From: Candidatus Woesearchaeota archaeon
GTDB lineage: Archaea; Nanobdellota; Nanobdellia; Woesearchaeales; 21-14-0-10-32-9
Reading direction: 5' to 3'
Length of the DNA stretch: 63,701 bases
Assembly (NCBI GenBank): GCA_020854775.1
Contig: JAHKLZ010000019.1
Coordinates: forward strand, 1-63,701
A program made the translations under genes and the position numbers. Of the stretch, positions 53,696 to 62,213 are shown piece by piece. The number at the start of each line of letters is the position of its first letter. Position 1 is the first letter of the stretch. The notes beneath the pieces were generated by a model. That model did no database searches. It saw only the letters and a program-made list of their open reading frames with translations, and had not been told where the DNA came from.

Positions 53696-53839
53696 TTAAA
53701 TGTTTAATTCCCTTTTTGGTGAGATCCACTTTTGTACATCGTTTTCCTCAAGCATTTTGAATTCAAGTTTGTCTAATGACTATTTGTATAGTTTTCCAGC
53801 TAGTTTTATGTTGTAGTTGCTTTTTCTTTGTTCACACAT
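53696..53839 (-). pseudogene. Tiny ORF interrupted by an in-frame TAG
   Basis: ATG 53839 overlaps the previous stop as ATGTGTGA. The frame reads MCEQRKSNYNIKLAGKLYK, then TAG (53784-53782), then SLDKLEFKMLEENDVQKW and ISPKRELNI before TAA at 53698-53696. Without the TAG it would be a 47-codon protein. It fills the gap between the HPF-like gene and groES. It could be a decayed small gene or chance; it is too short to judge. Confidence 0.35.
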
Positions 53840-54245
53840 ATTGACTGCCTCTTTGAAATTGATTGATAGAATTTGAAAAGAAAACATTAGGTTTTGAATT
53901 TTGAATCGTTGATTCCAGCAACACTTCAAGTTCCAAGTTTTGCAATACATCTTCTACTGCGTTGTATTCATCAATTCCTTGACCCGTTACAATTACTGTC
54001 TTGTTATTTATCTTGACATGAACATCGCATCTGATGATGTTTTTTTTAATTGGCTGTTCTGTGAAATAAATAGAGATTTCATTTATAGAATTAAGATTAT
54101 TCTGTTCTTCCAAAAATTGTTTAATATTTTGTTTAACCCACATATAATCAATAGAGGGCACTTCTGATTCTATTTGTATATCTTTTTTAGAAATAGGTTC
54201 TGTCATTATTTTTTTTAAACTTTGTAATTGCGTTAGTTGAGTCAT
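53832..54245 (-). CDS. Possible ribosome-hibernation-factor (HPF/RaiA)-like protein
   Basis: 137 residues. The middle reads NEISIYFTEQPIKKNIIRCD, VHVKINNKTVIVTGQGIDEY and NAVEDVLQNLELEVLLES. This beta-beta-helix pattern with a D(E)YxAxxxxxxxLexqL-type helix recalls HPF/YfiA proteins, which bind and dimerise resting ribosomes. The N-terminal 30 residues and the Ser/Asn-rich tail are not typical, so the call is tentative. A very strong AGGAGGTGAT lies before ATG 54245. Placement among groES, groEL and hsp20 suggests a stress role. Confidence 0.5.
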   Translation of the reverse strand: MTQLTQLQSLKKIMTEPISKKDIQIESEVPSIDYMWVKQNIKQFLEEQNNLNSINEISIYFTEQPIKKNIIRCDVHVKINNKTVIVTGQGIDEYNAVEDVLQNLELEVLLESTIQNSKPNVFFSNSINQFQRGSQYV

Positions 54246-54292
54246 ATAAAATCACCTCCTAATATTATGATTTTGTATGTTTCAAATAAAGC

Positions 54293-54320
54293 AAAAAAGC
54301 AGAAACAGGGTTTCTGCTTT
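54293..54320 (-). terminator. Intrinsic-terminator-like hairpin after hsp20
   Basis: AGCAGAAAC (54298-54306) pairs perfectly with GTTTCTGCT (54310-54318) around a 3-base loop, extended by two A-T pairs. On the minus strand it is followed directly by a run of T, the form of a bacterial rho-independent terminator. It lies between hsp20 and the next minus-strand gene. Confidence 0.75.
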
Positions 54321-54418
54321 GCTAAAATTTTTTGTGGAGTCTAGAAATTTTTAGTTTTAAATCCCTAAACAACCATTTTAATTTTAATCTCCAGTTTGAC
54401 AGTTTCATTTTTATCCCT

Positions 54419-54910
54419 CTATTTAATTTGTAGGAGTTTCTTTTTCTTCTCTTCAATTTTCAATTTTGGAACTGTTATTTTTAGGACTCCGTCTTTGTAC
54501 TCCGCATTTGCTTTGTCGGGGTCTACACTATTTGGCAGTGCAAAGCTTCTGTAAAATCCTGCAAAGCTTCTTTCGAGTCTATACATGCCTTTTTTCTTAT
54601 CTTCTTCTTTAAGCTCATTTTTCTTTTCTGCTTTAATTTCAATAGCATCTTCCGTAACGTTTACTTTAATATCTTTTTTATCAACGCCGGGCATGTCTAC
54701 TTCTGCAATAACTTCTTTATCTGTTTCATATAGATCAGATACTGGTGCTTTATAGTTACTTGATACTAATCCTTTGTTTTTCCCAGACCCATCTTCTAGT
54801 AAAAAATTGTTTCCGATTAATGGTTCAGTGTCGAAAAAATTGCTAAATATTGAGTCCATTTGTTCTTGCATTCTTCTCATTTCATCCCAAATTGAATATC
54901 TTCTTTGCAT
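54419..54910 (-). CDS. hsp20: Small heat-shock protein (Hsp20/alpha-crystallin)
   Basis: 163 residues. It is an ATP-independent holdase that forms large oligomers. The alpha-crystallin domain (about 60-150) has KAPVSDLYETDKEVIAEVDMPG, DIKVNVTEDAIEIKAEK, the long L5/6 loop, RSFAGFYRSFALPNSVD and the A/G-x-L motif DGVLKITVPK, with an IxI-like tail. The N-terminal region starts MQRRYSIWDEMRRMQEQMD, as in many bacterial and archaeal class A sHSPs. GGAGGTGC precedes the ATG. A GTTGAGC palindrome sits in its promoter and a regulator gene of heat-shock type is divergent. Confidence 0.95.
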   Translation of the reverse strand: MQRRYSIWDEMRRMQEQMDSIFSNFFDTEPLIGNNFLLEDGSGKNKGLVSSNYKAPVSDLYETDKEVIAEVDMPGVDKKDIKVNVTEDAIEIKAEKKNELKEEDKKKGMYRLERSFAGFYRSFALPNSVDPDKANAEYKDGVLKITVPKLKIEEKKKKLLQIK

Positions 54911-54945
54911 TGTGATGCACCTCCATTTTGTTTTGAATTGTTTTG

Positions 54946-54962
54946 GTTGAGCTTAGCTCAAC
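54946..54962. promoter_or_regulatory. Palindromic operator in the hsp20 promoter
   Basis: GTTGAGC-TTA-GCTCAAC is a perfect 7-bp inverted repeat 36-52 bases before the hsp20 ATG, just downstream of a TATA-like AATTTATACTA on the minus strand. It therefore lies at or after the start of transcription, where a bound repressor would block expression. The divergent regulator at 55086 is the obvious candidate. It does not match bacterial CIRCE. Confidence 0.65.
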
Positions 54963-55085
54963 AAATAGTATAAATTAACTTTTATTTAAATTTTTCTATT
55001 TTTAATGCTATAAATCAAGTTATAATTAATTCATTTCATTATTTTAGCGAAACATTTAAATATTATTTATGTAATAAAAATTTTT

Positions 55086-55499
55086 ATGTCTCAACAAATC
55101 ATACTAAGAAATTTGCAAAGACCAAAAGATATCGATGTAACTGAAGATATTGAATGGCTTGGAAATAGCTTTGGCTTTAGTGCAGGAAGAGATACAGAGA
55201 AAGTAACTGCTCAAATTTTAAAGAACGTGCTTCAAGAGGTTGCACTCGAGGGGTCAACTTCAACAGAAAAGATAGCTGAAGACCTTGATCTATCCAGCCA
55301 AAGAGTAAATTATCATTTAAGAACTCTGATGGATGCGGGATTTTTATTTAGGGAAAAAAGACTTATTTTTGTAAGACAAGGAAGTGTAAAGTCAGCTGTT
55401 GAAGAAATGAGACGTGATGCAAACAGAATCTTTGACAATCTTTCAAAAATAGGAGAAGAAATAGATGAAGCACTTGGCTTTAGAAACCGACAAAGCTAA
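55086..55499 (+). CDS. HTH regulator of archaeal heat-shock type
   Basis: 137 residues. QRPKDIDVTEDIEWLGNSFG and FSAGRDTEKVTAQILKNVL form a helical N-terminal part. A winged HTH follows (TSTEKIAEDLDLSSQRVNYHLRTLMDAGFLF given in part; the recognition helix begins LSSQRVNYHL), with wing FREKRLIFVRQGS and a C-terminal helix. The PKDI(D/E)xDxEW...GRDxxK opening is shared with archaeal regulators found next to sHSP genes. It is divergent from hsp20 across a spacer with a perfect palindrome, so repression of hsp20 and itself is likely. A TATA box AACATTTAAATATT precedes it. Confidence 0.8.
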   Translation: MSQQIILRNLQRPKDIDVTEDIEWLGNSFGFSAGRDTEKVTAQILKNVLQEVALEGSTSTEKIAEDLDLSSQRVNYHLRTLMDAGFLFREKRLIFVRQGSVKSAVEEMRRDANRIFDNLSKIGEEIDEALGFRNRQS

Positions 55500-55559
55500 C
55501 TATTTCCAAAAATGATGCTAATAAGACTTTAGCATTTTCTCTTATGTCAAAGGAGGTGT

Positions 55560-56552
55560 ATGGGCTTGAATAAGGAAATACAGGAGTTAAATGAAAAGGC
55601 AAAAAAATACTCGGAAAAATTACAAAAGGTCCATTCTGAAATAAGTAAAGTAATTGTTGGACAAGATAAAATCATAGAGAAATTACTTATTGCATTAATT
55701 TCTAACGGTCATGTTCTTATTGAGGGAGTGCCTGGTCTTGCTAAGACTTTAATGATTAAAACTTTATCTGAATGTCTTGATAGCGATTTTGCAAGATTAC
55801 AATTTACACCAGATCTTCTTCCAGCAGATATAACTGGAACAAAAATTTATGATCACAAAAACGGAACATTCAAAACAGTACAAGGACCAATATTTACAAA
55901 CTTCATTTTAGCTGATGAAATTAATAGAGCCCCGCCAAAAGTTCAATCAGCACTTCTTGAAGCAATGCAAGAAAAACAAGTAAGTATTCAAGGAGAAACA
56001 ATAATTCTGCCAAAACCGTTTATGGTGTTAGCAACTCAAAACCCTATAGAAAGTGAGGGAACATACAAATTACCAGAGGCACAAATAGATCGTTTTATGT
56101 TTAAACTATTAATTGATTATCCCGATATTAATGGTGAAGAAGAAATAATTGAACGATTTACAGAAGGTATTAAAATAAGCATTTCTAAAAATTTAACTGC
56201 TAAACAAATACTCGAAATGCAAGAATTCAATCAAAAAATATATGCAGATAAAAAAATTAAACGATACGTAGCAGAACTTGTAGATGCAACAAGACATCCA
56301 GAAAAATACGGACTTGACTTAAACGGAAGTATAGAGTATGGCGCTTCGCCAAGAGCCTCGCTTTGGCTCATATTAGCTGCTAAAGCTCATGCAATTTTGA
56401 AAGGAAGAGGGTATGTAAAGCCTGAAGATGTAAAATCAATTGCGTATGATGTTTTAAGACACAGAGTTCTTTTAACATATGAAGCTGAAGCAGAAGAAAA
56501 TACGAGTGATGAAATAATAACGCACATACTTGATAAAGTAAAAGTTCCATAA
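55560..56552 (+). CDS. moxR: MoxR-family AAA+ ATPase
   Basis: 330 residues. Walker A is in GVPGLAKTLMIKTL, Walker B in FILADEINRAPPKVQSALLEAMQE (shown in part; LADEINR), sensor 1 in VLATQNPIESEG, and sensor 2 in SPRASLWLILAAKA. It acts as a chaperone-like ATPase that activates VWA-domain substrates, and the three genes after it are those partners. AAGGAGGTG precedes; ATG 55560 is very close to it and TTG 55566 is an alternative start. It heads a four-gene operon that resembles the bacterial Bat locus. Confidence 0.95.
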   Translation: MGLNKEIQELNEKAKKYSEKLQKVHSEISKVIVGQDKIIEKLLIALISNGHVLIEGVPGLAKTLMIKTLSECLDSDFARLQFTPDLLPADITGTKIYDHKNGTFKTVQGPIFTNFILADEINRAPPKVQSALLEAMQEKQVSIQGETIILPKPFMVLATQNPIESEGTYKLPEAQIDRFMFKLLIDYPDINGEEEIIERFTEGIKISISKNLTAKQILEMQEFNQKIYADKKIKRYVAELVDATRHPEKYGLDLNGSIEYGASPRASLWLILAAKAHAILKGRGYVKPEDVKSIAYDVLRHRVLLTYEAEAEENTSDEIITHILDKVKVP

Positions 56553-56571
56553 CAAGTGAGGTTTGTTTAGA

Positions 56572-57453
56572 ATGCTTCAGACAAAAGAGGTAATTGCACA
56601 AGTAAAAAAAATAGAGATTGCAACCAAACATTTAGTTGATGGTTTAATGGCTGGCAATTACCACTCCATCTTTAAAGGACAAGGAATAGAATTTTCTGAA
56701 ATAAGAGATTATCGACCAGGAGATGATATAAGAGCAATTGACTGGAAAGTAACTGCAAGATTTAATCATCCATTTATTAAAGAATTTATTGAAGAAAGGG
56801 ATTTAAGAGTTTTTTTTGCATTTGATTTTTCTGCTTCTGGAAACTTTGGGAACATTGTAGAAAAGAGAAGAAAAGCAATAGAAATGACTGCCACACTCAT
56901 GTTTTCAGCATTAAGAAACAATGACAATGTCGGTTTGTTCGTATTTACTGATGGTGTTGAAAAATATATTCCTGCAAGAAAAGGCAGAAGACACGTTCTA
57001 AAACTTATCAGTAGTTTAGTAACTCATGAACCTCAATCAAAAGCGACTAATATTAAAAAATCTTTATCTTACATTACTAATGTAATAAAGAAAAGAAGCA
57101 TCTTATTTATCATATCCGATTTTTATTCTGAAGATTTTGCAGGAGCCTTAACTGCTCTAAGAAATAGGCATGATGTTATTGCAATAAAAGTAGGAGATAA
57201 TAGAGAATCTGAGCTTCCCGATATTGGACTTATTCAATTGGAAGATGAAGAAACAGGAGAGCAAATTCTTTTGGATACTTCAGATAAAGAATTTAGAGAA
57301 AATTATACTAAAGTTATGAAAACACAAAACAATAAACTTGAAGTTCTTTTCAAAAAACATAAAATAGATACAGTAGAAGTAACAACTGATGAAGCTTATG
57401 AAATACCTTTACGTAAATTCTTTAGAACAAGACAAAAAAAGGTGATATCATAA
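56572..57453 (+). CDS. DUF58 domain protein
   Basis: About 293 residues. GNYHSIFKGQGIEFSEIRDY and RPGDDIRAIDWKVTARFNHP is the DUF58 signature. The rest is a VWA-like fold (VFFAFDFSASG, GLFVFTDGVEKYIPARKG, ILFIISDFYSED) in which the MIDAS DxSxS is replaced by DFSAS. DUF58 proteins work with MoxR and membrane VWA proteins in cell-envelope complexes. ATG 56572 has GTGAGGT nine bases upstream; an in-frame TTG at 56563 is less likely. Its last base is the first base of the next gene. Confidence 0.93.
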   Translation: MLQTKEVIAQVKKIEIATKHLVDGLMAGNYHSIFKGQGIEFSEIRDYRPGDDIRAIDWKVTARFNHPFIKEFIEERDLRVFFAFDFSASGNFGNIVEKRRKAIEMTATLMFSALRNNDNVGLFVFTDGVEKYIPARKGRRHVLKLISSLVTHEPQSKATNIKKSLSYITNVIKKRSILFIISDFYSEDFAGALTALRNRHDVIAIKVGDNRESELPDIGLIQLEDEETGEQILLDTSDKEFRENYTKVMKTQNNKLEVLFKKHKIDTVEVTTDEAYEIPLRKFFRTRQKKVIS

Positions 57454-58403
57454 TGGCAGGATTTGAATCACCTTGGGTATTAGTATTTTTGTTTTTTATT
57501 CCCTTGTTGTTTTATGTTTATAAGAGAATTATTGATAAAAAGAAAAAAGATGCTATAAAATTTAGTAATATTGGGTTTATTAAATCTGCCCTTGGAGATA
57601 AAAAGAAATCAAAAAGAAATGATGTATTATTTTATATCGCACTTTTGGTTTTAGTGTTTATGATTATTGGCTTTGCCAATCCTCACATCCCCTTAAAACA
57701 AGCAAGAGAAGGGGTCAATGTAGTTTTAGTTCTTGATGTGTCTGGAAGTATGCAGGCAACAGATTATAAACCAAATAGACTTGAAGCTATGAAAAGTTCT
57801 GCAGAACTACTCATAAAAGACCTTGAAGAAAAAGATCATATAGGAATCATCACATTTGAATCAGGTGCAACGACTGCTGCTTATTTAAGTCCATATAAAG
57901 AAAAAGCAATTCAAAAACTTAGAAGTATAAGTCTGCGAGAAGGAAGAACTGCGATAGGGGATGGACTTGCAATGGGGGTTGACATGGCAACTTCAATACC
58001 AAACAAGAAAAAAGTAATTATTTTATTAAGCGATGGAGTTAATAATGCAGGAGTAATAAGTCCAGAAGAAGCAATTTTATTTGCACGAAATAATAATATT
58101 CAAGTTCATACTATAGGTATGGGTTCAGCTGGAGAAGTAATTCTTGGTTATGATTGGTTTGGAAGACCACAATATGCAGAATTTGATGCCGCGACATTAA
58201 AAAAGATTGCTGAAGAAACCGGAGGCAAATATTTTGAATCAGTTGATGAAAAAACACTAAATAATATTTATGATAATTTAAATGATGAAATAAAAAGAGA
58301 AAAAGAAGAAACTAACATAAAAGATTGGTTCTTTATTGCATCAATGATAACTTTTTTGACATATTTATATTTACGATATGGGGGAAAGAGGATAATACAA
58401 TGA
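57453..58403 (+). CDS. BatA-like VWA membrane protein
   Basis: 316 residues. An N-terminal BatA region with TM helices (WVLVFLFFIPLLFYVY; VLFYIALLVLVFMIIGFAN) is followed by a VWA domain with an intact MIDAS (VLDVSGSMQATD, T in EGRTAIGDG, D in LLSDGVNNAG). A C-terminal TM helix (WFFIASMITFLTYLYL) ends it. In bacteria BatA is tied to aerotolerance and envelope integrity. The start overlaps the DUF58 stop and the end overlaps the next gene as ATGA, so all four are coupled. Confidence 0.93.
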   Translation: MAGFESPWVLVFLFFIPLLFYVYKRIIDKKKKDAIKFSNIGFIKSALGDKKKSKRNDVLFYIALLVLVFMIIGFANPHIPLKQAREGVNVVLVLDVSGSMQATDYKPNRLEAMKSSAELLIKDLEEKDHIGIITFESGATTAAYLSPYKEKAIQKLRSISLREGRTAIGDGLAMGVDMATSIPNKKKVIILLSDGVNNAGVISPEEAILFARNNNIQVHTIGMGSAGEVILGYDWFGRPQYAEFDAATLKKIAEETGGKYFESVDEKTLNNIYDNLNDEIKREKEETNIKDWFFIASMITFLTYLYLRYGGKRIIQ

Positions 58404-59989
58404 AATTTTTTCAACATTTCAAGCATACATCAAAGATGTATACAATGAATCGAAAAATCGTGTTTATTATCGTACTTTTTATGCTAGCAACTCCTTTGGT
58501 GTCTGCTAAAGATATAACTATTTCATTAGATCAATCAGAATACTATTTTACAATCGGTGAAGATGCAATAATTAATTTGCAATCAGAGAACACTTACAAA
58601 GAACAAATAAATGGCATGTTAAGTTATACAATAACCCAATCGATAAATCAAGGTAATTTTCAATACTCCAGCTCAAACACGAAATCAACCTCTTTTTCAG
58701 TTGATAAAGGAGAAACACAAATACCCATTAGTTTTGGAACTTCAGATACTCCAATGACTTTAGCTATTACATTACAGTTTTCATATACTAAAGATGAATT
58801 AAGAATTGTAAATTTAGACAATATCAAAATACACTTTGTAAGTGATGAATCACAAAAAAATAATCAACAAAACCAAGTAAGTAGTTCTTCTCAAGTTGCA
58901 TCTGAATCTACTCAACAACAAAATGATCCTTTTGCACAACAAGAACAAAGAATGCAACAAATGATTGATCAAATGTTTGGCAACCAGCAACAGCAACAAC
59001 CACAAAGTGCACAGCAAAAACTGCAAAACAATCAATTATCACAGGATAGTTCTGCTCTCAAACAACAGATGGAAAAACAGATTCAAGAACAACAACAAAT
59101 GAAAGAGGAATTTCAAAAATCATTAGCACAAAACCAGGAATTTCAAAAAGAACACCAAGAATTATTAAATCAAGGATATAATCTAACTAATGCTAATTTT
59201 AATCCTTCCTCCAATAACACAGGCAATTTTGAGTTAGAATATCAAAAACCTAATGGAGAAGAAGCAACTCTGCAAGGTCAAATGAATAATGGAGAGATAC
59301 AAAACATCCAAAAATATACGGCGGAATTAAGACAACAAATGATGGATAAACTTCAAGAAAATAAGCAATTCCAAGAATATCAAAAACAGCTTCAAGAACA
59401 AGGTTATTTACAGCAAGATATGCATTTTACACAAGAACAAAACAAAACAAACGTACAACTAAACTATATGAATCAAAATAATGAGACAGCAAGCATAACA
59501 GCAGAGATAGTGAATAATACAGTTCAAAATGTAGAATTACAAAATGGAGAAAAAGAAAAGAAAAATTATTGGTGGGTTCTACCAGTTATTATTCTCCTTG
59601 CATTAGTAGGATATTTTGCATACAAAAAACTTCATCAAAAACCCGAACCAGAGTCTGTTATTAAAAAGAAAATCGAAAAGCCATATGACTACAAGAAAGA
59701 AAGTTTAAAGTTACTTGAAAAATCTAAAAAAGAATTTGCTTTTAAAAAATATAAAGACGCTTACGGAACGGCAGGGCAAGCATTAAGACTATATTTAAGC
59801 TATGAAAACAAGCTCAACAAAGAAATAACTAATGATGAACTAATAGATTATTTAAAACAAAATAAAAAGAGCCATAAAGAAATTAAAGAATGTTTTGATC
59901 TGTGTTCATTAGTGGAATTTGCAAAATATGAAGCTAATAAGAAAGATTTTGAGAGAATTATAGATATCGCAACTAATATTATTGCATAA
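58400..59989 (+). CDS. BatD-like exported protein with Gln-rich region, C-terminal TM and cytoplasmic helical domain
   Basis: 529 residues. ATG 58400 overlaps the previous stop as ATGA. A signal or TM segment (IVFIIVLFMLATPLVSAKDI) is followed by a beta-sandwich domain to about residue 150. A very Gln-rich stretch (about 160-250) and coiled or repeated segments (FQKEHQELLNQGYNL, FQEYQKQLQEQGYL) come next. A membrane helix (WWVLPVIILLALVGYFAY) precedes a ~100-residue helical domain (KKYKDAYGTAGQALRLYLSY, then ITNDELIDYLKQ) like those at the end of BatD/DUF4129 proteins. It completes the Bat-type operon. A hairpin follows at 60067-60107. Confidence 0.75.
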   Translation: MKFFQHFKHTSKMYTMNRKIVFIIVLFMLATPLVSAKDITISLDQSEYYFTIGEDAIINLQSENTYKEQINGMLSYTITQSINQGNFQYSSSNTKSTSFSVDKGETQIPISFGTSDTPMTLAITLQFSYTKDELRIVNLDNIKIHFVSDESQKNNQQNQVSSSSQVASESTQQQNDPFAQQEQRMQQMIDQMFGNQQQQQPQSAQQKLQNNQLSQDSSALKQQMEKQIQEQQQMKEEFQKSLAQNQEFQKEHQELLNQGYNLTNANFNPSSNNTGNFELEYQKPNGEEATLQGQMNNGEIQNIQKYTAELRQQMMDKLQENKQFQEYQKQLQEQGYLQQDMHFTQEQNKTNVQLNYMNQNNETASITAEIVNNTVQNVELQNGEKEKKNYWWVLPVIILLALVGYFAYKKLHQKPEPESVIKKKIEKPYDYKKESLKLLEKSKKEFAFKKYKDAYGTAGQALRLYLSYENKLNKEITNDELIDYLKQNKKSHKEIKECFDLCSLVEFAKYEANKKDFERIIDIATNIIA

Positions 59990-60066
59990 TGTTCTTATTT
60001 CATTATAAAATATACCTTTTCGAGCAACGAAGTTACAAGTGAATATGTCTGAAAGACCTAAGGAAC

Positions 60067-60107
60067 CCTCTATTTTTTGTTTCTTTTTTTCTAAAAAAGA
60101 AAAGAGG
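60067..60107 (+). terminator. Hairpin after the Bat-type operon
   Basis: CCTCT (60067-60071) pairs with AGAGG (60103-60107), and inside it TTTCTTTTTT pairs with AAAAAAGAAA. It lies about 80 bases after the operon stop and just before repeat copy B. A 3'-end function is plausible. The open frame over it on the other strand (59909-60133) is not a gene. Confidence 0.5.
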
Positions 60108-60124
60108 AATTCAAATTTTATTGA

Positions 60125-60342
60125 ACTTAACATCGGGGTTTAGAGAAGTTTTGCCGTAGGCAAAATTTGGGTGTAGTGAGGTGCAACCGAACGAAACCTC
60201 TAAATCCTTGTTAAATACTTCCGATAGGAACGAGGGATAACTGCAAGTGGTTTTTTGCGAAGCAAAAAAATCCCGAAGAGTTATTTTCAAAGGCGTCCAA
60301 TCTAAAGGAAGAAGTGATACTTAAAGGACAAGCATCTAGGAC
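60125..60342 (+). repeat. Island repeat copy B
   Basis: Core 60125-60216 (92 bp): outer boxes ACTTAAC (60125-60131) and GTTAAAT (60210-60216), both exact matches to RYYYAAC and GTTRRRY. Inner arms are GGGTTTAGAG and CTCTAAATCC, and the central hairpin TTTTGCC-GTA-GGCAAAA is perfect and differs from copy A with compensating changes. The tail to 60284 matches copy A with few differences and repeats TTTTTTGCGAAGCAAAAAA. Near its end GGACAAGCATCTAGG parallels A. The spacer 59990-60398 holds only the terminator and this repeat. Confidence 0.85.
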
Positions 60343-60398
60343 GATTTTATTTTTATCAAGCACGAAAGTGCCTTCTAATGAATACATCAAGGCGAAAA

Positions 60399-61469
60399 CT
60401 ATTTTTCATATATTTGTTTAAGATTAGTTAATGTTAAAGGTTTATTTCCTAAACTTAATTGCTCCGCGTTTTGAGAGAAACTTTGTATGTATGATAAGCA
60501 TAATTTTTTCATTCTATTATTATTTTGATAACTTGATAAATATTCTTTTTGAAGATTAGATTTTCGTTTATTATATTCGATTATCTTTTGTGAAATTGGT
60601 TTTTCTAAAATAGTTTTTTTGTATTGGTTGAAAGTATTTTCATCTCCAAAGATTAATTTTCCAGAAAACATCGCATCAGTAAGAGCAATATCTAAATTAT
60701 CTCTTCGATTTTGAAAATCTTCTCTGTTTAATTCCGCAATATCGAGCCATCCATTAAAATATTGATTTGAAGAATTACTTGAAACGATACATAAATCAAT
60801 ATCACTTTCAGGTTTTTGAGAACCATAAAGAACAACAAAATCAACATTACCAAAATTAGAACCATATAATTTTTTAACAACATCTAAAACTTTATTTTCA
60901 TCGTAATGTTTAGGAAAACCCATCTGAGAAATTAAACCAAATCTTGAAAGCCGACTTTCAGCATCTTCGAAGAATTCAAAAAGTTGTGCATAATCCCCTC
61001 TTAAACCATTCTTTTTAGAAATCCATACTTTAGAATTTTCAGTTTCTTGGCAAAGTAAAGCTTCAAGCCAAACAGCAAAACCCTCATAATTGTGAATATT
61101 ATGTTTAGCAATACCAAACATTTGTTCTTGCGAGTTAATTTTATCAAACATAAAACTTTTTTCATCACCATTATTCTGAATTAGTTCAGTAAGTTTTTTT
61201 CCAATCTGGGAGTGTTCAACAAATAAACCATGACCATACAATTCATGAAAAATATTACTAGTCAAAAAAGAACTATCAGTTCTAACATAAGCAGAAAATG
61301 AAGCAGGAACATAAATCCCAGAACTATTCATATCAAAATTATTAGTTTGACAAAACTCTTGCCAATTTTCAAAAGAATAAGGTTTAAGTTTCGATTTTTT
61401 AATATCAAAACCAAACTCAGAAGTAACAAAAGAAGAAGCACCAGTTAATAATAAATCAAGAGAGGTCAT
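60399..61469 (-). CDS. Metallopeptidase-like (HELYGH) and Pol-beta nucleotidyltransferase fusion
   Basis: About 356 residues. The N-terminal half contains IFHELYGHGLFVEHS (about residue 75) followed by NYEGFAVWLEALL about 45 residues later. HExxxH plus a downstream Glu recalls the zinc site HELLGH of dipeptidyl peptidase III (M49), though no other M49 feature is seen. From about residue 205, FVVLYGSQKPESDIDLCIVS is the GSx(n)DxD signature of the Pol-beta/MNT minimal nucleotidyltransferase fold, followed by helical residues. Such nucleotidyltransferases modify toxins or RNA in MNT-HEPN systems. I use ATG 61469; GTG 61496 would overlap the previous gene. The combination is unfamiliar to me. Confidence 0.65.
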   Translation of the reverse strand: MTSLDLLLTGASSFVTSEFGFDIKKSKLKPYSFENWQEFCQTNNFDMNSSGIYVPASFSAYVRTDSSFLTSNIFHELYGHGLFVEHSQIGKKLTELIQNNGDEKSFMFDKINSQEQMFGIAKHNIHNYEGFAVWLEALLCQETENSKVWISKKNGLRGDYAQLFEFFEDAESRLSRFGLISQMGFPKHYDENKVLDVVKKLYGSNFGNVDFVVLYGSQKPESDIDLCIVSSNSSNQYFNGWLDIAELNREDFQNRRDNLDIALTDAMFSGKLIFGDENTFNQYKKTILEKPISQKIIEYNKRKSNLQKEYLSSYQNNNRMKKLCLSYIQSFSQNAEQLSLGNKPLTLTNLKQIYEK

Positions 61470-61476
61470 TTTTGAT

Positions 61477-61794
61477 CTATTTCTTAATAAATTCACAATT
61501 CTCTTGAATGAAAGTAGTTAGTTTATCTCTTGATTCTGTTTGAATATATAAAAATATTTTATCACAACCTATAACTTGAAAAATTTTGTTCTTTTTTTCA
61601 CCATAAGTCATTGAAGAATCTTTCTCGTCCATTATTTTAGGATCATTACCCATATAATCTTGAATGTCTGGAATTTTTATTCCTAAAGTTTTTAATAATT
61701 TGAATAAAAAAGTATAATATGGTTCCTGTTTTTTTAAAATTAATTCAACATAATCTTCCCTATTACTAATTCCAACAATTTTTTGTTTTTCCAT
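61477..61794 (-). CDS. Unknown protein, partner of the fusion gene
   Basis: About 105 residues. It begins MEKQKIVGISNREDYVELIL, with a central basic helix (YYTFLFKLLKTLGIKIPDIQ) and a C-terminal alpha/beta part (KNKIFQVIGCDKIFLYIQTE, TTFIQENCEFIK). There is no membrane helix or known motif. It ends 7 bases before the fusion gene and follows the gene at 61829-62188, so the three form one operon between repeats B and C. ATG 61794 is chosen over an in-frame TTG at 61806. Family not recognised; an antitoxin or adaptor role is only a possibility. Confidence 0.55.
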   Translation of the reverse strand: MEKQKIVGISNREDYVELILKKQEPYYTFLFKLLKTLGIKIPDIQDYMGNDPKIMDEKDSSMTYGEKKNKIFQVIGCDKIFLYIQTESRDKLTTFIQENCEFIKK

Positions 61795-61828
61795 TTTTAA
61801 ATCCAATAAATAAAAAAATAAAGAGTGT

Positions 61829-62188
61829 TTACTCTTTATCTTTAAACAAGTAACTCAAATCAATTTTGTGTGCATCTCCTAGAGCTTTTGCACTAAAATC
61901 TTTTTTTGCACCAAATAAATCATAATTAATATGGATAGTACTATCATGCTGACTAAAGTCATATCTTTCTTGAAGACCATTACCTAAATCTTTTCTAATA
62001 TTACCTTGTGATCCTGTTTGGAATCCACTTCCCATAGAACCAATTGGATTAAATGGTTTTGGTGAATCAAAACTATATAGTTGTGTTGTTCCGCCTGTGT
62101 ATGTATCTATTGTTTGATACATTCTATTTCGTGGAATATTTGGTACAAAAGTGGTTTCTAACATTTGTTCTAGAGCTTGACTTGCCAT
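61829..62188 (-). CDS. Unknown protein at the head of the B-C module
   Basis: 119 residues. A short N-terminal helix (ASQALEQMLETTF) is followed by a Gly/Ser/Pro-rich, low-complexity centre (TYTGGTTQLYSFDSPKPFNP, GSMGSGFQTGSQGN) and a C-terminal strand-rich end (DSTIHINYDLFGAKKDF, DLSYLFKDKE). There is no signal peptide or enzyme motif. GAGGGGGT lies before the ATG. A palindrome overlaps the predicted start of transcription, so the module is probably autoregulated. Family not recognised. Confidence 0.55.
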   Translation of the reverse strand: MASQALEQMLETTFVPNIPRNRMYQTIDTYTGGTTQLYSFDSPKPFNPIGSMGSGFQTGSQGNIRKDLGNGLQERYDFSQHDSTIHINYDLFGAKKDFSAKALGDAHKIDLSYLFKDKE

Positions 62189-62213
62189 TTTTGTTTTACC
62201 CCCTCAAAATTTT

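Noticed and set aside
54946-54962. Bacterial CIRCE element
   Set aside because: The sequence and 3-base spacing do not match the TTAGCACTC-N9-GAGTGCTAA pattern.
59909-60133. 74-residue minus-strand open frame
   Set aside because: It overlaps the end of the BatD-like gene and a terminator hairpin; no promoter or recognisable protein.
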